From NCBI GenBank assembly GCA_040751775.1, contig JBFMGD010000017.1:1-52096 (forward strand): a DNA stretch of 52,096 nucleotides, written 5' to 3'. The notes beneath the pieces were generated by a model. The model did not search any database, was not told the origin of the DNA, and was given only the letters and a program-made list of their open reading frames with translations. A program made the translations under genes and the position numbers. Positions 1 to 8,499 of this stretch are shown here, in pieces. This stretch comes from JBFMGD01 sp040751775. GTDB taxonomy: Bacteria > Bacillota > Dethiobacteria > DTU022. Position 1 is the stretch's first letter. Each line of letters opens with the position of its first letter.

Positions 1-58
1 AGTCGGCTCAAGACGCGATGACGATGAACGGTAAACAAAAATACCCTCCTCACCCTAA

Positions 59-80
59 CCCTCTCCCCCGGGGGAGAGGG
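59..80. repeat. 22-nt perfect palindrome
   Basis: The bases from 59 to 80 form a perfect inverted repeat with arms CCCTCTCCCCC and GGGGGAGAGGG and no loop. It lies in the leader before the first gene and is preceded by CCCTCACCCTAA. This kind of sequence is widely dispersed in bacterial intergenic regions. There is no T-tract after it, so it is not an obvious terminator. No gene is seen in 1-123. Confidence 0.5.
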
Positions 81-123
81 GATTTGCAGGGCAGATGATG
101 ACGGAAAGGTTAATTCATTCTCG

Positions 124-1014
124 ATGGAGCGCTACTTAATCGCCACAATTCTCGGTGTAGCATTTGGTACAGCGGCCCGCAGTTTGATGTTGCGTTCCGA
201 CTATCGCCAGTTTCCCGCATTTCCGCACGGCTACATCACCCATCTCTCCCTGGGTCTAATCGCCGCAGTGCTCGGTTCCCTGGCGATTCCGGCGCTGTGG
301 GAAAAAGAATTTACCGCGGTCACCTTTCTCTCACTGGCGGCAACCCAGTTCCGCGATATCCGCGAGGTGGAGCGAAAAACATTGACCAGCCTGGATCTGT
401 CCAACCTGGTTCCGCGCGGTCCGGATTATATTGAGGGGATTGCCCGTGTTTTTGAAGCACGCAACTACCTGGTCATGGTGCTGGCGCTTCTCGTCAGCGG
501 TGTTACCTTCTTAACCGGCGCGGGGTGGGGGGTGCCGGTCGGTGTGGGCGCACTCGTGTTAAGCATTCGCCTGATGCGGGGTAAGGTGATCGAGGATGTA
601 GCCACCGTCCGTCCCGCGGCAATCTCATTCAAGGGACCGAACGTGTTCGTGGAAAACATTCATTTCATGAACCTGGCCCGGGAAGAGGTGCGCCGCACGA
701 TCATGGAGCGAGGGCTGGGTGTGATCATCGAACCGTATAACGACGACGCCCGGGCGATCCTGGCCAATAACGGGCAGCGTATGGCGATCGCGCACGACGC
801 TGTAACCCAGTTGGGGATCTATAAAGATGTGGATACAGCCGAATTTACCCCAATCCTGCGGCGAGATCTGGATACCGGCCGTATCGGGATGCTGATTGCG
901 CCTCTTGAACCGGACATGGAATCACTGTTGACGGCGGTGCGGCGTGTCCCGGTTTTAGAAAGCGCCGGCGCCCGGCCGCTGCAGTCGCGCGCGGGACGCA
1001 AGGCGGCCGACTAG
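124..1014 (+). CDS. YIEGIA family protein
   Basis: This 296-aa protein carries the signature YIEGIA at residues 102-107, inside the stretch DYIEGIARVFEARNYL that names the family. Hydrophobic segments near residues 1-20, 40-60 and 115-145 suggest an N-terminal membrane part, followed by a soluble C-terminal half. The family is known from endospore-forming Firmicutes and its biochemical role is not established. It heads a run of closely spaced plus-strand genes ending near the sporulation gene spoIVA. The ATG at 124 has only a weak upstream GGAAAGG. The next gene, 1038-1232, matches a small protein often found beside YIEGIA genes. Confidence 0.85.
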   Translation: MERYLIATILGVAFGTAARSLMLRSDYRQFPAFPHGYITHLSLGLIAAVLGSLAIPALWEKEFTAVTFLSLAATQFRDIREVERKTLTSLDLSNLVPRGPDYIEGIARVFEARNYLVMVLALLVSGVTFLTGAGWGVPVGVGALVLSIRLMRGKVIEDVATVRPAAISFKGPNVFVENIHFMNLAREEVRRTIMERGLGVIIEPYNDDARAILANNGQRMAIAHDAVTQLGIYKDVDTAEFTPILRRDLDTGRIGMLIAPLEPDMESLLTAVRRVPVLESAGARPLQSRAGRKAAD

Positions 1015-1037
1015 GTTTTTAGGAGTGGTTATTCCTT

Positions 1038-1232
1038 ATGGAGACGTCGATCAGCAAATATATCCTGGCCGTGATTGCCCGGGATCCCGGTTTAATCGCC
1101 GGTGGCGGGGCGCCGGTTTTTATCGCGCGCGATCAAGTTGAACAGGACCGCATCGCCACCTACCTGGCCCGGATTACCGAAGGCATTGTCCATGACCTGG
1201 AAAACGGACTCTATATCCTGGTCAAGCACTGA
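1038..1232 (+). CDS. small YIEGIA-partner (capping complex subunit-like) protein
   Basis: A 64-aa protein begins at ATG 1038 behind the ribosome site TAGGAGTGG. Its sequence (ending ENGLYILVKH) and its position directly after a YIEGIA gene fit the small family some databases call capping complex subunit for YIEGIA; that name is recalled, not checked here. Its TGA overlaps the next ATG by one base (TGATG), which indicates translational coupling. No enzyme motif is visible. I infer a partner role from context only. Confidence 0.7.
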   Translation: METSISKYILAVIARDPGLIAGGGAPVFIARDQVEQDRIATYLARITEGIVHDLENGLYILVKH

Positions 1233-1681
1233 TGGATTATATCTATTACAGCAGGGGCAGCATCGTGCCGGCCCTGTTGGCCGCCGTGCGGCACCGTTAT
1301 CCCGCAGACAGCCTGCGGCAATGTACCGGCCGGGCATCTGCCTGGTGGAAAGAGCGCGCGCCGAATGAAGCAACGGCTGTACTTTATCAATTTTATGATT
1401 ACGATGCCAACGGGTCGGGCTTATATATCCTTAGCGCCGCCGTGCCGCCATCCCTGGTGGAAAGGACGCTGAGCGGGCTGACGGCGCTGCTTAAAGGCGA
1501 GGGCCAATCAATGGTTATATCCGCCCTGCCTGCTTTCCGGTGGGATCGCGGCAGGAACCGCCCAGCCGGTCCGCTGTCCGGTTCCTACCGCGGCTTGAAC
1601 GCTTTCTGGACAGAAATCGGGGCAGCCGTGGCCCAGGCTCGCCTGCAGGCTGCCGCCGTTTTGGTTAACAACGAGCTATGA
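1232..1681 (+). CDS. DUF3189-like protein (divergent copy)
   Basis: This 149-aa protein starts at an ATG that overlaps the previous stop codon. It begins MDYIYYSRGS and includes VPALLAAVRHRYPAD. It resembles the following DUF3189 protein in length and in its N-terminal beta strand, but it lacks the CYGGTHTSV motif. The pair looks like an ancient duplication in which this copy has diverged. Its stop overlaps the next start by four bases (ATGA), so the two are probably made together. The function is unknown. Confidence 0.6.
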   Translation: MDYIYYSRGSIVPALLAAVRHRYPADSLRQCTGRASAWWKERAPNEATAVLYQFYDYDANGSGLYILSAAVPPSLVERTLSGLTALLKGEGQSMVISALPAFRWDRGRNRPAGPLSGSYRGLNAFWTEIGAAVAQARLQAAAVLVNNEL

Positions 1682-2148
1682 TTATTATATTTCAATGTTA
1701 CGGCGGCACGCATACATCGGTTACAGCCGCGTCGATCTATACCGGCCTGCTGCCGCGCGGCAGGAGACCCACCGATCGAGAGTTGATCGCTTTGCCCTAT
1801 TTCGACCGGTTATGTAAAAGCAAAATCGGTTATTTGCATTATATCGGCGCCGACCGGCAGGGGCACCGGGTCTTCACCCTCGGCAGCGGCAGTTGGGGGC
1901 TTCAGGTGCGGGCGATTATCACCGCTTATCTCTCCCATGTGCAACCATCCGGGCTAAGGGTAGCGTTGATCGACTGTTCGGGCTCTTTAACCATGCCCAT
2001 CCGGCTGGGCGGGTTTCTCTCACGCCGGCTGGGCCTGGTGGCAGTGGGGCGTCCGCTGGTCAGCTTCGGCATTCGTACCGCGTACCGCAGCCTGCTTTCC
2101 CGGGTGAGCGACTTCGAAAACAATCCTGCCGCCTACATTGTGAATTAG
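1678..2148 (+). CDS. DUF3189 family protein
   Basis: This 156-aa protein opens with an FQCYGGTHTSVTAASIY stretch followed by GLLPRGRRPT, typical of DUF3189 proteins of sporulating Firmicutes. The cysteine and the GGTHTS turn near residues 7-13 could form a nucleotide- or metal-binding site, but this is not established. It is coupled to the preceding gene by a four-base overlap. The next gene starts 125 bases later and has its own promoter, so this gene probably ends the YIEGIA transcription unit. Confidence 0.7.
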   Translation: MIIIFQCYGGTHTSVTAASIYTGLLPRGRRPTDRELIALPYFDRLCKSKIGYLHYIGADRQGHRVFTLGSGSWGLQVRAIITAYLSHVQPSGLRVALIDCSGSLTMPIRLGGFLSRRLGLVAVGRPLVSFGIRTAYRSLLSRVSDFENNPAAYIVN

Positions 2149-2208
2149 CCGACCCTGCCGGGAAACGCAACCGTTTGAAAGCCATGGAAAAAAATGTCTG
2201 CACTGATA

Positions 2209-2238
2209 TTGACATAGGGTCATCCTTTCTGGGATAAT
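2209..2238 (+). promoter_or_regulatory. housekeeping promoter for the DUF512-der-plsY-gpsA run
   Basis: TTGACA at 2209-2214 and GATAAT at 2233-2238 are 18 bases apart, a near-consensus sigma-A promoter. It lies 35 bases before the ATG at 2274, which has GAAGGA as ribosome site. Confidence 0.7.
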
Positions 2239-2273
2239 GGGATGAATGCACCTGGAGCGGGAAGGATTGGCAT

Positions 2274-3644
2274 ATGAAGGGACAACAAGGCCGCACTATA
2301 CAGCATGTCGCCGCCGGTTCACCGGCAGCCGCCGCCGGGATCAGCGCCGGAGAGAGGTTGCTCCGGATCGACAACCGGCCGCCCGGTGATATCATCGACT
2401 ATAAAATAGCGGAAACGGATGAGCGGCTGGCACTGCTCCTTTTAAGCCGGGACGGCCGCCTTAAACGGCGGACGATTTGCAAAGATGCGGCTACACCGCT
2501 GGGCCTTAGTTTCGACCCGCCCACCATCGCGCCGCTGCGCCGCTGCGGCAACCGCTGCCTTTTTTGTTTTATCCGGCAGAATCCGCGCGGTCTGCGCCCT
2601 TCGCTCTACCTGCAGGACGACGATTACCGCCTCTCTTTTCTCTACGGCAATTTTATTACTTTAAACAACATGTCAGACGCCGATCTGCGCCGCGTGATCA
2701 GGCTGCGGCTCAGCCCCTTATACATATCCGTGCACGCCACCGATTCGGCGGTTCGGCGGCGCCTTTTCGGCACGGCCAGGGCAGACCAAGGCTTGCAAAA
2801 CCTGCACGCGCTGGTGCGGGCCGGGATCAAGGTTCATCTGCAAATTGTCCTCTGTCCCGGTTACAACACCGGGGTGGTATTCAAAAAAACCGTCGCGGAC
2901 CTTTTTCGTCTCGGAGAAGCGGTTTTAAGCGCGGCCGCGGTACCGGTTGGTTTGACCGCGCACCGGCGCGCCGGCGGACCGCCGCTGCGCCGGCTGGAAC
3001 CCGATGAAGCGCGGCTGCTCGTGCGCCAGGTGCACCGGTGGCAGCGGCTTTTCTTGCGGGCCCGGGGGAGCCGCTTTATCTTCCTGGCGGATGAAATTTA
3101 TGCCTTGGCCTCTCTGCCGTTTCCGCACACCGCAGCGTATGAAGGTTTCCCCCAACTGGAAAATGGGGTTGGCCTGGCCAGGCAGTTCCTGGACGAACTA
3201 ACCGCCCTGCCTGAACCGACTCTGGATCGCCCGCTACAGCGTCCGTTTCAGGCCACCCTGGTCACGGGCCAGCAAGCGGCGCCGCTGCTGCGACGGGCGG
3301 CGCGGCGATTTAACGAGGCGCCCGGGGTCAAGTTGCGGGTAGCGGTGCTGGAGAACCGTTTCTTCGGTGCCCCGGTAACGGCGGCAGGGCTGCTGACCGG
3401 GTCTGACTTAACCGCCGGCCTGAAAGGGCGGCCCCTGGGAGAAGCCGTCTTCATCGCGCGCTCTTTGCTGAAAGAGGGAAGCAACCTCTTCCTTGACGGC
3501 TTGACCGTGCCCGATCTGGAAGAGAGCTTGGGCCTGCCCGTCCATGCAGTAAGCGGCCCCTATGAGCTGGCCGGCCGCCTGCGGGAGCTGAACAGCGGCG
3601 CCGCATTGTCTCATCGGTCTCAAAGGAAGGAGTCAGGAACATGA
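2274..3644 (+). CDS. PDZ/radical SAM DUF512 protein (TIGR03279-like)
   Basis: This 456-aa protein has an N-terminal PDZ-like segment (residues about 8-60, with SPAAAAGISAGERLLRID). A radical-SAM-type CX3CX2C iron-sulfur motif follows at C91, C95 and C98, and the DUF512 domain makes up the C-terminal half. The family occurs next to der in many Clostridia and in cyanobacteria. The substrate is unknown. The stop overlaps the der start by four bases, so the two genes are coupled. Length and domain order match the family and no key cysteine is missing. Confidence 0.85.
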   Translation: MKGQQGRTIQHVAAGSPAAAAGISAGERLLRIDNRPPGDIIDYKIAETDERLALLLLSRDGRLKRRTICKDAATPLGLSFDPPTIAPLRRCGNRCLFCFIRQNPRGLRPSLYLQDDDYRLSFLYGNFITLNNMSDADLRRVIRLRLSPLYISVHATDSAVRRRLFGTARADQGLQNLHALVRAGIKVHLQIVLCPGYNTGVVFKKTVADLFRLGEAVLSAAAVPVGLTAHRRAGGPPLRRLEPDEARLLVRQVHRWQRLFLRARGSRFIFLADEIYALASLPFPHTAAYEGFPQLENGVGLARQFLDELTALPEPTLDRPLQRPFQATLVTGQQAAPLLRRAARRFNEAPGVKLRVAVLENRFFGAPVTAAGLLTGSDLTAGLKGRPLGEAVFIARSLLKEGSNLFLDGLTVPDLEESLGLPVHAVSGPYELAGRLRELNSGAALSHRSQRKESGT

Positions 3645-4969
3645 CAGTTAACATTGTCGCCATCGTTGGCCGGCCGAACGTGGGAAAATCAACCCTGTTC
3701 AACCGGATCACGGAAGCAAGGACCGCGATCGAAGAAAAAGTACCCGGGGTGACCCGGGATCGCCTCTACGGCACCGCCGAGTGGTGCGGCCGCACCTTCG
3801 CGGTTGTCGATACCGGCGGCATTACTTTCGGCGAAAGCGACCGCCTGGCGGGCCAGGTCCGCAAGCAGGCAGAGTTGGCCGTGGAAGAAGCGCAGGTGAT
3901 CTTATTTCTGCTCGACGGGCGGGAAGGGCCGACCGCGCTTGACCGGGAGATCGCCGTGCAGCTGCGCCGCAGCGGCAAAGAGATTATCCCCGTGGTCAAC
4001 AAAATAGACCGTCCCGAAGGAGCCGTTGAAGTGCCCGCCTTTTACGAACTGGGGATGGGCGAACCGCTGGCGGTTTCGGCGGCGCACGGCCGGGGCACCG
4101 GCGATCTGTTGGACCGTATTTGTGCCTTGCTGCCCCGCGCCGAAGATGATGATCCTTATCCGGCCGACGCGGTGAAAGTGGCGGTAATCGGGCGGCCGAA
4201 CGTCGGCAAATCCTCCTTGGTCAATACGATACTCGGTGAGGAAAGGGTAATCGTCAATGATCTGCCCGGCACAACCCGCGACTCGATCGATACCCGTTTT
4301 ACTTACCAGAATCAACCGTATGTCTTCATCGACACCGCCGGGGTGAGGCGGAAAAGCCGGGTCAAGGAGGCGGTGGAGTATTACAGCGTACTGCGCTCGC
4401 TGAAGGCGATCGAACGGGCCGACCTGGCCTTGCTGGTCCTGGACGGCAGCGGCGAGATCGCGGAACAGGACCAAAGGCTGGCCGGTTACGTGGAACAGGC
4501 TGGCCGGGGACTGATTCTGGTCGTGAATAAGTGGGACCTGGGCGGTAAGACCGAAAAAGCGCGGGACAGCTGGCTTGAAAACCTGGGCCGCTTTTTCTCT
4601 TTTGCACCGTATGCTCCCGCGGTATTCGTTTCCGCACTGACCGGGCGGCGGGTGGAGCATCTCTTTCCCCTGATCCGCCAGACCTGGCAGGAACAGCACA
4701 AGCGGATCCCCACGCCTGTTTTAAATGAACTGGTTGAGGACGCGCAGGCGGTTAATCCGCCGCCTTCACATAAAGGCCGGCGGCTGAAGATCTATTATGC
4801 CACTCAGCCCGCAGTAAAACCGCCTACCTTCGTTTTCTTTGTCAATAATCCGGAATTAATGCATTTTTCCTACCGGCGCTACCTGGAAAACCGCCTGCGG
4901 GATTCTTTTGCTTTCAGCGGCACACCGATCCGGATCAAATTAAAACCGCGACAGGGGAAAGGAGATTAA
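3641..4969 (+). CDS. der: ribosome biogenesis GTPase Der (EngA)
   Basis: This 442-aa protein has two tandem GTPase domains, each with the P-loop GRPNVGKS (residues 10-17 and about 183-190) and NKxD motifs (NKID, NKWD). A C-terminal KH-like domain binds the ribosome. Der is an essential GTPase for maturation of the 50S subunit. The start at 3641 has the strong site AAGGAAGGAGT and overlaps the preceding stop. The length is typical (about 440). plsY follows after two bases. Confidence 0.97.
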   Translation: MTVNIVAIVGRPNVGKSTLFNRITEARTAIEEKVPGVTRDRLYGTAEWCGRTFAVVDTGGITFGESDRLAGQVRKQAELAVEEAQVILFLLDGREGPTALDREIAVQLRRSGKEIIPVVNKIDRPEGAVEVPAFYELGMGEPLAVSAAHGRGTGDLLDRICALLPRAEDDDPYPADAVKVAVIGRPNVGKSSLVNTILGEERVIVNDLPGTTRDSIDTRFTYQNQPYVFIDTAGVRRKSRVKEAVEYYSVLRSLKAIERADLALLVLDGSGEIAEQDQRLAGYVEQAGRGLILVVNKWDLGGKTEKARDSWLENLGRFFSFAPYAPAVFVSALTGRRVEHLFPLIRQTWQEQHKRIPTPVLNELVEDAQAVNPPPSHKGRRLKIYYATQPAVKPPTFVFFVNNPELMHFSYRRYLENRLRDSFAFSGTPIRIKLKPRQGKGD

Positions 4970-4971
4970 AG

Positions 4972-5583
4972 ATGAATTACCTGGCTATCCTGGCTGTTTA
5001 TATCATCGGCTCTATTCCGTTCGGCTATATCATGACGCGCCTCTTAAAGAAAGTGGACATTCGCGCCTACGGCAGCGGCAATATCGGCGCTACGAATGTA
5101 CTGCGCGTGTTGGGTTGGCCGGCGGCGCTGTTTGTATTTTTTCTGGACGGGGCGAAAGGCGTGGCCGCGGTGCTGCTGGCCGGGTATTTAAGCGATTTGA
5201 CCGCTGTGCGCCTGGCGGCCGGGCTGGCCGTCCTGTTGGGGCACAGTTTTCCGGTTTTTCTCCGGTTCAAGGGCGGCAAGGGAGCCGCGACCGGCATCGG
5301 GGTCCTCTTTGCCCTGGGCGGCTGGGTGGCCCCGGTTGTGCTGCTGTTTGCCGGCGCAATCATCGCTGCCACCCGTTATGTATCCCTGGGTTCAATCCTG
5401 GGCGCGCTTTCATTGCCGCTGCTGTTTTGGCTTTTCGGTTTTGAGGCGGCTTATATCTATTTCGGCGCTTTCGCGGCGCTGCTGGTGATTTTGCGCCATC
5501 ACGCCAATATCGGCCGTCTGATCAGGGGAACGGAAACAAAACTGGGGCAAAAGATTAATCCGGCCGGGGAAGGGAAAAGTTAG
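4972..5583 (+). CDS. plsY: glycerol-3-phosphate acyltransferase PlsY
   Basis: This 203-aa integral membrane protein transfers the acyl group of acyl phosphate to glycerol-3-phosphate, the first step of phospholipid synthesis. Family motifs are visible: GSIPFGYIMTR, the GSGNIGATNVLR loop, and the glycine-rich FKGGKGAATG with HSFPVFLRF before it. About five hydrophobic segments are present. GGAGATTAAAG precedes the ATG. The next gene makes its substrate, glycerol-3-phosphate. A second homologue lies at 11954-12547. Confidence 0.95.
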   Translation: MNYLAILAVYIIGSIPFGYIMTRLLKKVDIRAYGSGNIGATNVLRVLGWPAALFVFFLDGAKGVAAVLLAGYLSDLTAVRLAAGLAVLLGHSFPVFLRFKGGKGAATGIGVLFALGGWVAPVVLLFAGAIIAATRYVSLGSILGALSLPLLFWLFGFEAAYIYFGAFAALLVILRHHANIGRLIRGTETKLGQKINPAGEGKS

Positions 5584-5585
5584 CC

Positions 5586-6599
5586 ATGCAGGTGGCCGTA
5601 GTCGGAGCAGGAGGTTGGGGCACAGCGCTGGCTGCCGCCCTGGCCGGAGAGGGCGCAACCGTCAACCTATGGGTCAGGAATAGCGAACTTTATAAAACGA
5701 TCGTTCTAAAGCGGATTAACGAAACCTACCTGCCCGGAGTTAAACTGCCGCCGGAAGTGCGGCCGACGCTGAACCTCTCCGAGGCACTGCAGGGCAAAGA
5801 GCTGGTGCTGATGACCGTGCCTTCCCACGGGGTTCGTTCCGCGGCTGTGGCCATCCGGGGATACCTCTCCCAAAAGGCGATCATCGTCTGCGCGGCCAAG
5901 GGGCTGGAGGAGAACACCTACCTGCGCATGTCGCAGGTGCTGGAACAGGAGTGGGGCGAGCATTTTCGCGCACGGATCGCCGTGCTCTCCGGCCCCAACC
6001 ATGCCGAGGAGGTTTCACGCGGCATACCCACCGCGACAGTGGTCGCCGCCACGAACCGGGAAACGGCGCTGCTGGTGCAGGAAGCCATAACGACGCCGTT
6101 TTTGCGCGTCTATACCAATCCGGATCCGATCGGCGTGGAGATTGGCGGCGCATTGAAAAATATTATCGCGCTCGGGGCTGGGATTGTGGAAGGGCTGGGG
6201 TTGGGTGACAACACCAAGGCCGCCCTGGTAACCCGGGGGTTGGTGGAGATGACCCGGCTGGGCACAGCCATGGGCGCGCGGGCGCGCACTTTCGCCGGGC
6301 TTTCCGGCCTGGGCGACCTCTACGTTACCTGCAGCAGTGTGCACAGCCGCAACCGCGCCGTCGGCCTGCAGCTGGGTCAGGGTAAGCTTTTGGGAGAAAT
6401 CCTGGCTAACATGAAAATGGTGGCGGAAGGGGTGACCACAACGCGGGCCGCCTGGGCGCTGTCTAAACGGGTTGGCGTGGATATGCCGATCACCGGAGAG
6501 ATTTACAGAGTTTTATTCGAAGGGAAAAACCCCCGCGCGGCGGTGGAGGCGTTGATGCGGCGGGAGAGCAAGGCGGAGACCGAGGATATCGCATTTTAA
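5586..6599 (+). CDS. gpsA: glycerol-3-phosphate dehydrogenase [NAD(P)+]
   Basis: This 337-aa cytosolic enzyme reduces dihydroxyacetone phosphate to sn-glycerol-3-phosphate for phospholipid synthesis. The Rossmann motif GAGGWG is at residues 7-12, followed by the catalytic-domain signatures SGPNHAEEV, GGALKNIIALGAG and a C-terminal GLSGLGDLYVTC. The length is normal for GpsA. It is two bases downstream of plsY. An inverted repeat (AGGGCG/CGCCCT, 6604-6625) follows the stop but lacks a T-tract. Confidence 0.96.
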   Translation: MQVAVVGAGGWGTALAAALAGEGATVNLWVRNSELYKTIVLKRINETYLPGVKLPPEVRPTLNLSEALQGKELVLMTVPSHGVRSAAVAIRGYLSQKAIIVCAAKGLEENTYLRMSQVLEQEWGEHFRARIAVLSGPNHAEEVSRGIPTATVVAATNRETALLVQEAITTPFLRVYTNPDPIGVEIGGALKNIIALGAGIVEGLGLGDNTKAALVTRGLVEMTRLGTAMGARARTFAGLSGLGDLYVTCSSVHSRNRAVGLQLGQGKLLGEILANMKMVAEGVTTTRAAWALSKRVGVDMPITGEIYRVLFEGKNPRAAVEALMRRESKAETEDIAF

Positions 6600-6835
6600 C
6601 CGAAGGGCGATGCGTGCTGCGCCCTCATATCCGGAAACAGTGGATAAGTATGGTGTCCCCATTTTACCATTGAATCTGACTGCTTGATTAGTCTACGGGG
6701 TTGCTTTTTAACCCTTTTTTATTGTACAGGAAGTAATAATGCTTTGCCCGGAACATATATATATATTGTTAGATTGTTGATGTTCCTCCTTAAACCGGGG
6801 AGGAGAAAAAATAGAAGGCAAAGGAGGGATGAACG

Positions 6836-8311
6836 GTGGAATTTGACCTGTTTAGCGATCTGGTAGAGCGTACCGGGGGCGATATTTATTTAGGAGTAGT
6901 CGGGCCGGTTCGAACCGGCAAGTCCACATTTATCCGCAAGTTTATGGAATTGTTCGTCCTGCCCAAGATCGAAGACCCGTTGGAGTTTGAACGGGCCCGC
7001 GATGAACTTCCCCAGGGCAGCGGCGGCAAAACGATTATGACCACGGAGCCCAAGTTTGTACCCGATGATGCGGTCGAGATTGTGGTCGGTGAAAACATGT
7101 ATATGCGTGTCCGGCTGGTCGATTGCGTCGGCTATACCGTGGAAGGAGCTTCGGGGTACGAGTATGAAGAAGGCCCGCGCATGGTTTCCACCCCCTGGTT
7201 TGACTATGACATTCCATTCCAGGAGGCGGCTGAGCTGGGTACCCGTAAGGTGATTACCGACCATTCCACCATTGGCATCGTAATCACCACTGACGGGTCT
7301 ATTACCGAAATCCCCAGAGAAAACTATATTGACGCGGAAGAAAGGGTCATCGAAGAGCTCAAGGAACTGGGTAAACCGTTTGTCGTAATCTTGAATTCGA
7401 CAAACCCGGGCCTTGAAGAAACCCGTGAGCTGCAAGATGAACTCTCCTTTAAATATGACGTGCCGGTAATGACCCTGAACTGCCTCGAGCTGAACCAGGC
7501 CGATCTGGATGTGGTGTTGGAAGAAGCGCTCTATGAGTTCCCGGTCAGGAACATAGTGGTGAACACGCCGCCATGGGTGGCTGTCCTAGATAAAGGTTTC
7601 TGGCTGAAGGACAATTTCGACGCATGCATCCAGGAAAACGTAGCCGGGATCTTTAAGGTGCGTGAAGTGAACAGCCTGCTGGAAAAGTTTAAGGGATATG
7701 AGTTCATCGAAAGCGCGATTTTAAGGCAGATCAGCCTCGGCACCGGTGAAGCGGAAATCCAGCTCGAAACCCCGCCCGGTATGTTCGAGCAGGTTCTGGC
7801 GGAATTCTGCGGTGAAGAGATCAGCGGCGACGCGGATATCATGCGGGTGATCAAAGATTATTCCGGCGCCAAGCGGGAATATGACAAGATGGCCGAGGCC
7901 CTTTATCAGGTATCGGAGGTCGGCTACGGGATCGTGCCCCCGGCTTTGGAAGAGATGAAGCTGGATCAACCGGAAATTATCCGCCAGGGCGGTCGCTTCG
8001 GGGTCAGACTGCGGGCCAGCGCGCCGTCTCTGCACATCATCCGGGTAGATGTCAAATCCGAATTTACCCCGGTGGTCGGTTCGGAGAAGCAGAGCGAGGA
8101 ACTGGCGAATTATCTCATGGAGGAATTCGAGGAAAACCCCGAAAAACTCTGGGAATCGCAGATCTTCGGTAAATCCCTCCACGAGCTGGTTCAGGACGGC
8201 ATAACCGGCAAACTGGGTAACATGCCGCCCAATGCCCAGGAGAAACTCCAGGAAACCCTGGAAAAGATTATCAACGAAGGCAGCGGTGGCTTAATCGCCA
8301 TTATCCTCTAG
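6836..8311 (+). CDS. spoIVA: stage IV sporulation protein A (spore coat ATPase)
   Basis: This 491-aa protein starts at a GTG preceded by AAAGGAGGG. It has the Walker A motif GPVRTGKS at residues 23-30 and the DCVGYTVEGA region, and it ends with the amphipathic GGLIAIIL tail that in Bacillus SpoIVA contacts the forespore membrane through SpoVM. SpoIVA hydrolyses ATP to polymerise into the basement layer of the spore coat. The length matches the Bacillus protein (492). The 236-base upstream gap is AT-rich (CATATATATATATTG near 6750) and probably holds a mother-cell promoter, although I cannot define its boxes with confidence. A terminator follows at 8343. Confidence 0.97.
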   Translation: MEFDLFSDLVERTGGDIYLGVVGPVRTGKSTFIRKFMELFVLPKIEDPLEFERARDELPQGSGGKTIMTTEPKFVPDDAVEIVVGENMYMRVRLVDCVGYTVEGASGYEYEEGPRMVSTPWFDYDIPFQEAAELGTRKVITDHSTIGIVITTDGSITEIPRENYIDAEERVIEELKELGKPFVVILNSTNPGLEETRELQDELSFKYDVPVMTLNCLELNQADLDVVLEEALYEFPVRNIVVNTPPWVAVLDKGFWLKDNFDACIQENVAGIFKVREVNSLLEKFKGYEFIESAILRQISLGTGEAEIQLETPPGMFEQVLAEFCGEEISGDADIMRVIKDYSGAKREYDKMAEALYQVSEVGYGIVPPALEEMKLDQPEIIRQGGRFGVRLRASAPSLHIIRVDVKSEFTPVVGSEKQSEELANYLMEEFEENPEKLWESQIFGKSLHELVQDGITGKLGNMPPNAQEKLQETLEKIINEGSGGLIAIIL

Positions 8312-8342
8312 CGAATACGCTGCCGGGTCAGGCTCGTCAACT

Positions 8343-8370
8343 AATACCCCTGGTTTAAGGGGTATTTTTA
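8343..8370 (+). terminator. intrinsic terminator after spoIVA
   Basis: The arms AATACCCC (8343-8350) and GGGGTATT (8359-8366) pair perfectly over eight bases with an eight-base loop and run into TTTTTA. It lies 31 bases after the spoIVA stop. Confidence 0.85.
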
Positions 8371-8499
8371 TGTGCAAGAAGCAGGAAACAGGAGGCAGGG
8401 TACAAGAAAGTAGTAAAGCATTTGTTAGGCAGGATATAACCGGTGGTTTCACGAACATTTCCAGGTATGTTATTTACGGCCGCGAAGGGGGGACCAAAA

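Noticed and set aside
3902..4699. 265-codon minus-strand open frame inside der
   Set aside because: It is the antisense shadow of a strongly conserved GTPase gene in GC-rich sequence.
6684..6866. 60-codon open frame before spoIVA
   Set aside because: It lacks a ribosome site, overlaps the spoIVA start and lies in the AT-rich promoter region.
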